A stretch of DNA of 64,000 bases from Pseudomonas brassicacearum (GTDB lineage: Bacteria; Pseudomonadota; Gammaproteobacteria; Pseudomonadales; Pseudomonadaceae): positions 1-64,000 of the forward strand of contig NZ_MOBK01000007.1 of NCBI RefSeq assembly GCF_003732265.1, written 5' to 3'. The notes beneath the pieces were generated by a model. It did not search any database and was not told the origin of the DNA. It was given only the letters and a program-made list of their open reading frames with translations. Positions within the stretch are counted from its first letter, which is position 1; every line of letters begins with the position of its first letter. Positions 54,992 to 63,678 of the stretch are shown piece by piece. The translations under genes were made by a program, and so were the position numbers.

Positions 54992-56053
54992 TTACTGTTT
55001 TGGAGAAGCTGTTGGAGTAGCTGTTTGCAGATAGTGTTCTGCAACGTCCAGCATTCGGTTGGCAAACCCCCATTCGTTGTCGAACCAGGCCAGGATGTTC
55101 ACCAGCCGCGGGCCGGAAACTCGAGTCTGACTGGCATCGACAATCGCCGAATGTGGGTCATGGTTAAAATCACAACTGGCGTGAGGCAACTCGGTGTAAG
55201 CCAGAAGGCCTTTGAGCGGGCCAGTGGTGGCGGCCTCGCGCAGAATCCGGTTGACCTCGGTGGCGTCGGTGTCGCTGACGGTCTGCATCGTAATGTCGAG
55301 GCAAGACACGTTAACCGTCGGCACCCGTACGGCTTTGGCCTGAATTCGCCCGGCAAGTTCCGGCAGCAGGCGCTCGATGCCACGCGCCAGACCGGTGGAC
55401 ACCGGGATCACCGACTGGAACGCCGAACGGGTGCGTCTAAGGTCTTCGTGGTGATAGGCGTCAATCACCGGCTGATCGTTCATCGCCGAGTGAATGGTGG
55501 TAATCGACACGTATTCCAAGCCAATGGCCTGGTCCAGCAGACGCAACAGCGGCACGCCGCAGTTGGTGGTGCAGGACGCGTTGGACACCAGCAGTTCGTC
55601 GCCGGTCAGGCAATCCTGGTTCACGCCGTAGACGATGGTGGCGTCGACATCCGCCTCGCTGGCCATCGGCTGGGAAAAAAGCACACGCGGTGCGCCGGCG
55701 TCGAGAAAGCGCTGGCCATCGGCACGGGTGTGGTAAGCGCCGGAGCACTCCAGCACCAGATCGACGCCCAACGACGCCCAATCGATGCCTTCGGGGGTGG
55801 CACTGCGCAGGACCTTCACGCAGTCGCCATTAATATGCAGACAATCGCCGTCAACCCGCACTTCGCCGGGAAAACGCCCGTGAGTGGAGTCGAAGCGTGT
55901 CAGGTATTCGATGCTGGCCATGTCAGCCAGATCGTTGATCGCGACAATTTCAAACCCGGCCTTTTCGCCTCGCTCAAACAACGCACGCAAGACGCAACGA
56001 CCAATCCGGCCGTAGCCGTTGAGTGCAACTTTGTAAGGACGCGGTTGAGGCAT
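54992..56053 (-). CDS. epd: D-erythrose-4-phosphate dehydrogenase
   Basis: 353 residues of the GAPDH fold; NAD motif NGYGRIGRCVLRALFERG, catalytic SNASCTTNCG. The Epd branch is suggested by its place between tktA and pgk and by sequence; it makes 4-phosphoerythronate for pyridoxal phosphate synthesis. A general GAPDH role cannot be excluded. Minus-strand cluster tktA-epd-pgk. Confidence 0.88.
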   Translation of the reverse strand: MPQPRPYKVALNGYGRIGRCVLRALFERGEKAGFEIVAINDLADMASIEYLTRFDSTHGRFPGEVRVDGDCLHINGDCVKVLRSATPEGIDWASLGVDLVLECSGAYHTRADGQRFLDAGAPRVLFSQPMASEADVDATIVYGVNQDCLTGDELLVSNASCTTNCGVPLLRLLDQAIGLEYVSITTIHSAMNDQPVIDAYHHEDLRRTRSAFQSVIPVSTGLARGIERLLPELAGRIQAKAVRVPTVNVSCLDITMQTVSDTDATEVNRILREAATTGPLKGLLAYTELPHASCDFNHDPHSAIVDASQTRVSGPRLVNILAWFDNEWGFANRMLDVAEHYLQTATPTASPKQ

Positions 56054-56107
56054 GGGGTTCTCGATTACCGTGGTGAATCTGTCAGTTTTGTATTGCCTGG
56101 ACCGGCG

Positions 56108-56174
56108 CTATCGCGAGCAGGCTCACTCCTACATGGGCAATGTAAAACCCTGTAGGAGTGAGCCTGCTCGCGAT
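56108..56174. repeat. REPIN, GCAGGCTCACTCCTACA variant
   Basis: Arms TCGCGAGCAGGCTCACTCC and inverse with a short ATGGGCAATGT spacer; sits in the tktA-epd gap. Confidence 0.88.
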
Positions 56175-56205
56175 GGCGTCAGAACAGGCAATACATCACC
56201 TGAAC

Positions 56206-58203
56206 TTAGTCTTCCAGCAGCTCTTCAGCCTGACCCAGGATGTTTTCCAGGGTGAAGCCGAACTCTTCGAACAAGGCAGGCGCAGGCGCCGACTCGCCGT
56301 AGGTGGTCATGCTGATTACGCGGCCTTCCAGGCCCACGTACTTGTACCAGTAGTCCGCGTGAGCGGCTTCGATGGCGATACGGGCGCTGACCTGCAACGG
56401 CAGAACCGCTTGCTTGTAGTCGGCGTCCTGAGCATCGAACACGCTGGTGCAAGGCATCGAGACAACGCGCACTTTGCGACCTTGCTCGGTCAGTTTGTCG
56501 TACGCCTGAACCGCCAGGCCTACTTCAGAACCGGTGGAGATCAGGATCAGCTCAGGCTCGCCGTCGCAGTCCTTCAACACATAACCGCCACGGGCGATGT
56601 CGGCGATTTGCAGGGCGTTGCGATCCTGGTGCTGCAGGTTCTGACGCGAGAAGATCAGCGCCGAAGGGCCGTCCTTGCGTTCCAGAGCCAGCTTCCAGCA
56701 CACGGCCGATTCAACGGCGTCGGCTGGGCGCCAGGTGTCGAGGTTCGGCGTGCTGCGCAGGCTGGTCAGTTGCTCGATTGGCTGGTGAGTCGGGCCGTCT
56801 TCGCCCAGACCGATGGAGTCGTGGGTGTAGACGAACACCACGCGCTTCTTCATCAGCGAAGCCATGCGTACCGCGTTGCGCGCGTATTCCATGAACATCA
56901 GGAAGGTCGCGCCGTAAGGCACCAGACCGCCGTGCAGGGCCACGCCGTTCATGATCGCGCTCATGCCGAATTCGCGAACGCCGTAGTACATGTAGTTGCC
57001 GCTGGCGTCTTCAGCCGAAACACCTTTGCAACCTTTCCACAGGGTCAGGTTGGAACCGGCCAGGTCAGCGGAGCCGCCCAGCAGTTCAGGCAACAGCGGG
57101 CCGTAGGCATTCAGTGCGTTCTGGCTGGCTTTACGGCTGGCGATGGTTTCGCCCTTGGCCGCGACTTCAGCGATATAAGCCGAGGCTTTTTCCGCGAAGT
57201 CGGCCGGCAGTTCGCCGCTCAGGCGACGCACCAGTTCGTTGGCCAGCTCAGGGAATTCAGCGGAGTAAGCAGCGAAGCGCTGATCCCACTCGGCTTCGGC
57301 CGCTTTACCGGCTTCCTTGGCGTCCCACTCGGCGTAGATATCAGCCGGGATTTCGAACGGACCGTGGTTCCATTTCAGTGCGGCGCGGGTCAGAGCGATT
57401 TCCGCGTCACCCAACGGGGCGCCGTGGCAGTCTTCTTTGCCTTGCTTGTTCGGCGAACCGAAACCGATGGTGGTCTTGCAGCAGATCAGGGTTGGCTGAT
57501 CGCTTTTGCGCGCGGTTTCGATTGCTGTCTTGATCTCTTCCGGATCATGACCGTCGACGTTGCGGATCACTTGCCAGTTATAGGCTTCGAAGCGCTTCGG
57601 CGTGTCGTCGGTAAACCAGCCTTCGACTTCGCCGTCGATGGAGATGCCGTTGTCATCATAGAAAGCGATCAGCTTGCCCAGGCCCAACGTACCGGCCAGA
57701 GAGCCGACTTCGTGCGAAATGCCTTCCATCATGCAGCCATCACCCAGGAACACGTAGGTGTGATGGTCGACAACGTTGTGGCCAGGACGGTTGAACTGCG
57801 CGGCCATGACTTTTTCTGCCAGGGCAAAACCTACGGCGTTCGCCAGGCCTTGGCCCAGTGGACCGGTGGTGGTTTCAACGCCTGGGGTGTAGCCGAATTC
57901 CGGGTGACCCGGGGTGCGGCTGTGCAGTTGGCGGAAGTTTTTCAGGTCATCGATCGACAGGTCGTAGCCGGTCAGGTGCAGCAGCGAGTAGATCAACATC
58001 GAACCGTGGCCGTTGGACAGCACGAAGCGGTCACGGTCAGCGAACGATGGATTGCTCGGGTTGTGCTTCAGGTAGTCACGCCAAAGTACTTCGGCGATAT
58101 CCGCCATACCCATAGGGGCACCGGGATGGCCGCTGTTGGCTTTTTGCACGGCATCCATGCTGAGGGCACGAATGGCGTTGGCACGCTCACGACGGCTGGG
58201 CAT
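56206..58203 (-). CDS. tktA: Transketolase
   Basis: 665 residues. Thiamine diphosphate motif GDGCMMEGISHEVGSLAG and transketolase segment DGPTHQPIEQ are clear. Transfers two-carbon units in the pentose phosphate pathway, supplying erythrose 4-phosphate for Epd and aromatics. ATG 58203 has good family agreement; the longer ORF is leader sequence. Divergent from the sahR-like gene. Confidence 0.95.
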   Translation of the reverse strand: MPSRRERANAIRALSMDAVQKANSGHPGAPMGMADIAEVLWRDYLKHNPSNPSFADRDRFVLSNGHGSMLIYSLLHLTGYDLSIDDLKNFRQLHSRTPGHPEFGYTPGVETTTGPLGQGLANAVGFALAEKVMAAQFNRPGHNVVDHHTYVFLGDGCMMEGISHEVGSLAGTLGLGKLIAFYDDNGISIDGEVEGWFTDDTPKRFEAYNWQVIRNVDGHDPEEIKTAIETARKSDQPTLICCKTTIGFGSPNKQGKEDCHGAPLGDAEIALTRAALKWNHGPFEIPADIYAEWDAKEAGKAAEAEWDQRFAAYSAEFPELANELVRRLSGELPADFAEKASAYIAEVAAKGETIASRKASQNALNAYGPLLPELLGGSADLAGSNLTLWKGCKGVSAEDASGNYMYYGVREFGMSAIMNGVALHGGLVPYGATFLMFMEYARNAVRMASLMKKRVVFVYTHDSIGLGEDGPTHQPIEQLTSLRSTPNLDTWRPADAVESAVCWKLALERKDGPSALIFSRQNLQHQDRNALQIADIARGGYVLKDCDGEPELILISTGSEVGLAVQAYDKLTEQGRKVRVVSMPCTSVFDAQDADYKQAVLPLQVSARIAIEAAHADYWYKYVGLEGRVISMTTYGESAPAPALFEEFGFTLENILGQAEELLED

Positions 58204-58476
58204 CGCTGTTCTCCTGCGGATATTGAATCGAGAGTGAATAAAACGAATCGGAAAAAAGGCGAGCATTTTCCCTCACCGGGCCGCCTCGGGGCAATGACAG
58301 ATAGTCATCTGGAGGCGTTTTTCCATGTGATAACGGCGGTTTCGACGGGTGAAACCTTTCCGCTGTCCATTTGTTGACAGAACCTGACGTCGAGAAGTGC
58401 CATCTATCGAGCAATATCAAAACTTTTTGATATTGCTCTTGCAGTGATTTCGACCCATCACTAGACTGCTGGCCTT
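58204..58476. promoter_or_regulatory. tktA/sahR divergent control region
   Basis: 273 bp. Contains a compound hairpin (58282-58317: CGCCTC/GAGGCG outer stem, ATGAC/GTCAT inner stem) followed on the plus strand by TTTTT, and the 14-bp-arm palindrome at 58409-58438. Confidence 0.6.
58409..58438. promoter_or_regulatory. Operator-like palindrome upstream of sahR-metK
   Basis: Perfect 14-bp arms GAGCAATATCAAAA and TTTTGATATTGCTC with a 2-bp spacer, 38 bp upstream of the ArsR-methyltransferase gene. A TATCAAA-type dyad fits ArsR/SahR operators. Autoregulation of the sahR-metK unit is the simplest model. Confidence 0.75.
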
Positions 58477-59472
58477 ATGAATTTACGCGTGCCTTCCATT
58501 CAACATGACGATTGCGACGAGCTGGCGGCCCTCTGCAAGGCCGGCGGCGACCCTCTGCGTCTGAATGTATTGCGCGCCCTGGCCAACGATTCGTTCGGCG
58601 TACTGGAACTGGCGCAGATCTTCGGCATCGGCCAGTCCGGCATGAGTCATCACCTCAAGGTACTGGCCCAGGCCGACCTGGTGGCGACCCGCCGTGAAGG
58701 CAACGCGATTTTCTACCGTCGCGCCCTGCCCCACACCGACCTGCTGGGCGGCAAGCTGCACGCCGCCCTGCTGGAAGAAGTGGACAACCTGACCCTGCCG
58801 GCTGATGTGCAGTCGCGGATCGGTCAGGTACACGGACAACGAGCGGCGGCCAGCCAGGACTTTTTCTCACGGGTTGCGGAGAAATTTCGCGCCCAGCAAG
58901 ACTTGATCGCCGGCCTGCCGCAATACCGCGAAAGCGTGGTGGCCTTGCTCGACAAGCTGGGTTTCGGCAACGGCGCCACGGCCATTGAAGTCGGCCCCGG
59001 TGACGGCGAGTTTCTGCCGGAACTGGCGCGCCGCTTCACTGAAGTCACCGCGCTGGACAACAGCCCGGCGATGCTCGAACTGGCGCGCCAGGTCTGCGAA
59101 CGTGAAAAGCTGGCTAACGTCAGCCTGCAATTGGCCGATGCATTAAACGGTGTCAGTCTTCAGGCCGACTGCGTTGTACTGAACATGGTATTGCACCATT
59201 TCGCCGCGCCGGCCGAAGCGCTCAAGCACATGGCCGACTTGCTGCAACCGGGCGGTAGCCTGCTCGTGACAGAGTTATGTAGCCACAACCAGAGTTGGGC
59301 CAGGGAGGCCTGCGGTGATCTCTGGTTGGGGTTTGAACAGGACGATTTGGCCCGTTGGGCCACCGCTGCGGGACTCGTTCCCGGGGAAAGCCTCTATGTA
59401 GGCTTACGTAATGGTTTCCAGATCCAGGTCCGCCATTTTCAGCGACCGGCTGGCGACACTCACCATCGGTAA
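58477..59472 (+). CDS. ArsR-family regulator fused to a methyltransferase domain (SahR-like)
   Basis: 331 residues: ArsR winged helix at about 15-95 (QIFGIGQSGMSHHLKVLAQADLV) followed by a class I SAM-methyltransferase fold (AIEVGPGDGEFLPELA, 170-185). This is the layout of SahR, which represses methionine-cycle genes and is released by S-adenosylhomocysteine. The methyltransferase domain is thought to sense the ligand rather than catalyse. The 18-bp gap to metK implies an operon. No Cys-based metal site is obvious. Confidence 0.82.
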   Translation: MNLRVPSIQHDDCDELAALCKAGGDPLRLNVLRALANDSFGVLELAQIFGIGQSGMSHHLKVLAQADLVATRREGNAIFYRRALPHTDLLGGKLHAALLEEVDNLTLPADVQSRIGQVHGQRAAASQDFFSRVAEKFRAQQDLIAGLPQYRESVVALLDKLGFGNGATAIEVGPGDGEFLPELARRFTEVTALDNSPAMLELARQVCEREKLANVSLQLADALNGVSLQADCVVLNMVLHHFAAPAEALKHMADLLQPGGSLLVTELCSHNQSWAREACGDLWLGFEQDDLARWATAAGLVPGESLYVGLRNGFQIQVRHFQRPAGDTHHR

Positions 59473-59490
59473 ATTCAGGAAAACATCGAG

Positions 59491-60681
59491 ATGAGCGAAT
59501 ACTCCCTCTTCACCTCCGAGTCCGTGTCTGAAGGACATCCGGACAAAATCGCCGACCAGATTTCCGATGCGGTGCTGGACGCCATCATTGCTGAAGACAA
59601 GTTCGCCCGTGTGGCGTGCGAGACTCTGGTAAAGACCGGCGTTGCAATCATCGCCGGTGAAGTGACCACGTCGGCCTGGGTCGACCTGGAAGAAATCGTG
59701 CGTAACGTCATTCTGGACATCGGCTACAACAGCTCCGATGTCGGCTTCGACGGCGCCACTTGCGGTGTGATGAACATCATCGGCAAGCAGTCCCCAGACA
59801 TCAACCAGGGTGTTGACCGTGCCAAGCCTGAAGATCAGGGTGCCGGCGACCAGGGCCTGATGTTCGGCTACGCGAGCAACGAGACCGACGTGCTGATGCC
59901 AGCACCGATCACCTTCTCGCACCAGCTTGTGCAACGCCAAGCCGAAGCCCGTAAATCCGGCCTGCTGCCTTGGCTGCGCCCGGACGCCAAGTCGCAAGTG
60001 ACTTGCCGTTACGAAGGCGGCAAGGTTGTCGGTATCGACGCCGTGGTTCTGTCGACCCAGCACAACCCTGAAGTGTCGTACAAAGACCTGCGCGAAGGCG
60101 TGATGGAGCTGATCGTCAAGCACGTACTGCCTGCCGAACTGCTGACCAAAGACACTCAGTTCCACATCAACCCGACTGGCCAGTTCATCATCGGTGGCCC
60201 GGTTGGCGACTGCGGCCTGACCGGTCGCAAGATCATCGTCGACAGCTACGGCGGCATGGCCCGTCATGGTGGCGGCGCGTTCTCCGGTAAAGATCCATCG
60301 AAGGTTGACCGTTCGGCTGCCTATGCCGGTCGTTACGTGGCCAAGAACATCGTCGCTGCCGGCCTGGCCGAGCGCTGCGAGATTCAGGTTTCCTACGCGA
60401 TCGGTGTTGCCCAGCCTACGTCGATCTCGTTGAACACCTTCGGCACCGGCAAAATCAGCGACGACAAAATCGTCAAACTGGTTCGTGAAGTGTTCGACCT
60501 GCGTCCATACGCAATCACCACCATGCTCGACCTGCTGCACCCGATGTACCAGGAAACCGCTGCGTACGGCCACTTCGGTCGCACCCCGGCGACCAAGACC
60601 GTGGGCGAAGACACCTTCACCACGTTCACCTGGGAAAAAACCGACCGCGCCGACGACCTGCGTCTGGCTGCTGGCCTGTAA
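59491..60681 (+). CDS. metK: S-adenosylmethionine synthetase
   Basis: 396 residues. GAGDQGLMFGYA, the P-loop-like GGGAFSGKDPSKVDRSAAY and ESVSEGHPDKIADQ are diagnostic. Makes SAM from methionine and ATP. Probably co-transcribed with the sahR-like gene upstream; ends in a strong terminator. Confidence 0.96.
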   Translation: MSEYSLFTSESVSEGHPDKIADQISDAVLDAIIAEDKFARVACETLVKTGVAIIAGEVTTSAWVDLEEIVRNVILDIGYNSSDVGFDGATCGVMNIIGKQSPDINQGVDRAKPEDQGAGDQGLMFGYASNETDVLMPAPITFSHQLVQRQAEARKSGLLPWLRPDAKSQVTCRYEGGKVVGIDAVVLSTQHNPEVSYKDLREGVMELIVKHVLPAELLTKDTQFHINPTGQFIIGGPVGDCGLTGRKIIVDSYGGMARHGGGAFSGKDPSKVDRSAAYAGRYVAKNIVAAGLAERCEIQVSYAIGVAQPTSISLNTFGTGKISDDKIVKLVREVFDLRPYAITTMLDLLHPMYQETAAYGHFGRTPATKTVGEDTFTTFTWEKTDRADDLRLAAGL

Positions 60682-60703
60682 GACTTCCCCGGCGGTACCC
60701 AAA

Positions 60704-60735
60704 GCCCTGCACGGTTCGCCGTGCGGGGCTTTTTA
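60704..60735 (+). terminator. Rho-independent terminator of metK
   Basis: GCCCTGCACGG and CCGTGCGGGGC stem (one G-T pair), TTCG loop, then TTTTTATT, 22 bp past the stop codon. Confidence 0.9.
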
Positions 60736-60744
60736 TTGTCGCCC

Positions 60745-60770
60745 CTGTGGGAGTGAGCCTGCTCGCGATG
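60745..60770. repeat. Single REP half-element
   Basis: CTGTGGGAGTGAGCCTGCTCG, one unpaired copy of the 56108 variant. Confidence 0.75.
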
Positions 60771-60874
60771 AGGCCCGCCCGGCCACCCCCGAAACACCAG
60801 GCAAAACACCCACCCTGCCCGCCCGAAAATTTTTACTAGCCTTCAAGCACTCCACTTGAGCAAGGACGCTCACG

Positions 60875-62548
60875 ATGCTGCTGCGCCTCTTTTCCGCTGT
60901 CTTCCTGACTTTGTTTTGCCTGAACTCAAACGCTGCCGACTGCCCCGACTGGCCACCCGCCCGTGCCCAAGACGAAATCAACGCCCTGCAAAAACAGATC
61001 GACCTCTGGGACGACCATTACCACCGGGGCGGACGCTCACTGGTCGCCGACGAAATCTACGATCAGTCCCGCGCACAATTGATCGAATGGCGTGAGTGCT
61101 TTGACTTGGGCCTGGCACCCGAACCCTTGCGCACTGCCAGTGGCAAGATCGCCCACCCCATCGCCCACACCGGTCTGGACAAACTCCGTGATGGTCACGC
61201 TGTGGAAAACTGGCTGCGCGATCGCAAGGACATCTGGATACAACCCAAGATCGATGGGGTGGCCGTCACACTGGCCTATCGCAATGGCATGCTGCATCAA
61301 GCGATCAGTCGTGGCGATGGCATCAATGGTCAGGACTGGACGGCCTCGGCGCGACTGATCCCCGGCATTCCCCGACAACTCGCACAACCTGTGGATATGC
61401 TGGTGCAGGGAGAACTCTATTGGCAGTTGACCGACCACATACAAGCCAAGGCCGGCAGCCTCAATGCACGCTCCACCGTAGCCGGTCTGATGGCGCGCAA
61501 AACGCTCGCCCCAGAACACGCCGCCAATATCAGGTTGTTTGTCTGGGACTGGCCACAAGGCCCGGCCAGTCTGCCGGAACGAATCGCTGCTCTGGATGAA
61601 CTGGGTTTCCCGAGCACTGCATCTTATAGCCAACCCATACAGACATTGGCCGACGCCCAACAATGGCGCGATCACTGGTATCGCTCGCCCCTGCCGTTTG
61701 CCAGTGACGGTGTCGTCCTGCGCCAAAGTCAGCGACCTTCGGCCGAACGCTGGCAGGCGAAATCACCCCACTGGGCCGTCGCCTGGAAATACCCTTTCGC
61801 ACAGGTGCTGGCCGAGGTGCGAAAAGTCGACTTCAAGGTCGGGCGCACGGGTCGAATCACACCGGTGCTGAACCTCAAACCGGTGACGCTCGATGACCGG
61901 CAGATCAAACGCGTGAGCGTCAGCTCCCTGCAGCGCTGGGAGAAACTGGACATCCGCCCCGGCGATCAGGTGTCCATCAGCCTGGCCGGACTGACCATTC
62001 CCAGGCTCGACAGCGTTGTGCATCGCGGCACCGAACGCCCCGAACTGAATATTCCGCTAGCGGCCGATTACCATCAATTGAGTTGCTGGCAACCTACGCC
62101 GGGGTGCGAGAGCCAATTCCTCGCACGACTGACCTGGCTCAGCGGCAAGCAGGGACTGGCCTTGCCTCATGTCGGCCCCGGCACTTGGGAGAAACTTTTA
62201 GAAACAGGCCGCCTGAATAGCCTTCTGGATTGGTTGACCTTCGACGCTCAAGAGCTTGCTACCATTAACGGCTTCGGCGAACGCAGCAGTGCTCGTCTTT
62301 TAAACAGTTTCAACAGTGCTCGACAGCGCCCCTTCAGTCGTTGGCTGAAAGCCTTGGGTTTACCGCCGACGGGTCAGGCACAACTTGCCGATTCGTGGCA
62401 GGCGCTGGCGAGCCGAAACACAGAACAATGGCAGGCTGAAACCGGTATCGGCCCGGGACGCGCGGCGCAATTGAGCGCGTTTTTCCGCGACCCGCAGGTC
62501 CTGGCCTTGAGTGAAACATTACGGGTTGCCGGGATTGACGGTTTCTAA
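60875..62548 (+). CDS. ligB: NAD-dependent DNA ligase LigB
   Basis: 557 residues, close to E. coli LigB (~560). Adenylation Lys125 in KIDG (125-128). Helix-hairpin-helix repeats in the C-terminal ~100 residues; no BRCT domain. The first 21 residues (MLLRLFSAVFLTLFCLNSNAA) look like a cleavable signal peptide, as in other LigB proteins, which is odd for a DNA repair enzyme. AAGGA ten bases before the ATG. Role of LigB is not established; LigA is the essential ligase. Confidence 0.88.
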   Translation: MLLRLFSAVFLTLFCLNSNAADCPDWPPARAQDEINALQKQIDLWDDHYHRGGRSLVADEIYDQSRAQLIEWRECFDLGLAPEPLRTASGKIAHPIAHTGLDKLRDGHAVENWLRDRKDIWIQPKIDGVAVTLAYRNGMLHQAISRGDGINGQDWTASARLIPGIPRQLAQPVDMLVQGELYWQLTDHIQAKAGSLNARSTVAGLMARKTLAPEHAANIRLFVWDWPQGPASLPERIAALDELGFPSTASYSQPIQTLADAQQWRDHWYRSPLPFASDGVVLRQSQRPSAERWQAKSPHWAVAWKYPFAQVLAEVRKVDFKVGRTGRITPVLNLKPVTLDDRQIKRVSVSSLQRWEKLDIRPGDQVSISLAGLTIPRLDSVVHRGTERPELNIPLAADYHQLSCWQPTPGCESQFLARLTWLSGKQGLALPHVGPGTWEKLLETGRLNSLLDWLTFDAQELATINGFGERSSARLLNSFNSARQRPFSRWLKALGLPPTGQAQLADSWQALASRNTEQWQAETGIGPGRAAQLSAFFRDPQVLALSETLRVAGIDGF

Positions 62549-62645
62549 AGACCGGCAATCCACGGCAGCCGGGAACCCCCAAGGACCGATACGCTCCAAC
62601 GCCCATTGCCACACAGACCCGCTTGCCTTTGCACATGGAGCTTTT

Positions 62646-63041
62646 ATGAAATTTCTTTCACCGCTCGCCCTGTTGACCCTTTGCAGCGTGCTGGCCGCTC
62701 CACTGATGGCGGCTGAAGAAGCGCCGGAACTGACCGGCTGCGCCGCCAAGAAACAGGGCATCATCAACCAGATCGAACTGGCCAAGTCACACGGCAACGC
62801 CGATCAGCAAGCAGGCCTGGAAACCGCCTTGAGCGAAGTCACGGCGCATTGCACAGACGCTTTGCTGAAGAAAGAACGGGAAAACAAAGTCCTCGACGCC
62901 AAGCATGAAGTCAGCAAACGTCAGGCCGACCTCGACAAAGCCATGAAGAACGGCGACCCCGACAAGATCAACAAGCGCAAAGACAAACTCGCCGAGTCTC
63001 GCAAGGAATTGCAGGACGCGCTCGACGAACTGGATAAGTAG
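62646..63041 (+). CDS. DUF1090-family periplasmic protein
   Basis: 131 residues with signal peptide (MKFLSPLALLTLCSVLAAPLMA). The mature protein is charged, mostly helical with coiled-coil-like heptads (about 65-128), and has two Cys (LTGCAAK, TAHCTDA), fitting DUF1090. GGAG before the ATG. Function unknown; stress-related YqjC in E. coli is a member. Confidence 0.8.
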   Translation: MKFLSPLALLTLCSVLAAPLMAAEEAPELTGCAAKKQGIINQIELAKSHGNADQQAGLETALSEVTAHCTDALLKKERENKVLDAKHEVSKRQADLDKAMKNGDPDKINKRKDKLAESRKELQDALDELDK

Positions 63042-63050
63042 CCTTGGTAG

Positions 63051-63084
63051 TGATCGTTCCCACGCTCCGCGTGGGGAACGATCA
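63051..63084. repeat. GATCGTTCCCACGC palindrome
   Basis: Near-perfect inverted repeat between two convergent genes. Its position suggests it also ends transcripts of the DUF1090 gene. Confidence 0.75.
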
Positions 63085-63100
63085 TCTAGCCAAGCGAGAA

Positions 63101-63550
63101 TCAATGATCCCGAAACTGTTTATGGCAAGCACTGCAGGCATCTTCGACTTTCTGCACCGCCGGCCCCAGGTTGCTGGCCTTGTAAGGCTGAACCTGGCTG
63201 GCGATCACCAATTCACCGGTGGCAGCTTCAAGGTTGCGGGACATTTCCTGAAAACGAGCCTGCTGTTGCCAGACAGTGTCCTTGGCGCTGGTGTGATCTT
63301 CTTCGCGCACCTGTGGAAAATGTTTCCACGGCTCATGGGACAGCGCATCGAGTTTCACGGCGCCGTCGGCGAATTTCTGACCATCGAACGGAATGCGGCC
63401 ACGCAGCATGCCGCCCAGGTCTTCGCCGGTCTTGAGCATCTGCTTGAAGATCGCCTTGCGCTGACCCAACGGCGAATTCGGGTCTACGCCGCCGCAAGCG
63501 GACAACGTCAGGCAGGCCAGCAATACAACAGAAAGTCTTTTAAGAGTCAT
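63101..63550 (-). CDS. Class II (c556-like) cytochrome c lipoprotein
   Basis: 149 residues. Lipobox LTLSACGG (Cys19), mostly helical body and a C-terminal heme motif CSACHKQFRDH, as in the cytochrome c'/c556 group. Anchored lipoprotein with a low-potential heme is likely. No partner enzyme is adjacent. Confidence 0.8.
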   Translation of the reverse strand: MTLKRLSVVLLACLTLSACGGVDPNSPLGQRKAIFKQMLKTGEDLGGMLRGRIPFDGQKFADGAVKLDALSHEPWKHFPQVREEDHTSAKDTVWQQQARFQEMSRNLEAATGELVIASQVQPYKASNLGPAVQKVEDACSACHKQFRDH

Positions 63551-63678
63551 GGTGGCTTCAGGTCACGGGAAACGGCGGCCAGTATCCTCGCGTCATCGAC
63601 AAAGACCAATAGCCCTATTATCAATACGGGTTGTTTGAGCGCATGGAGCACTCAGGCGACCGGCAAAGGAATTACTCC

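Noticed and set aside
56158..58377. 739-codon plus-strand ORF
   Set aside because: Antisense to tktA, which has full family motifs.
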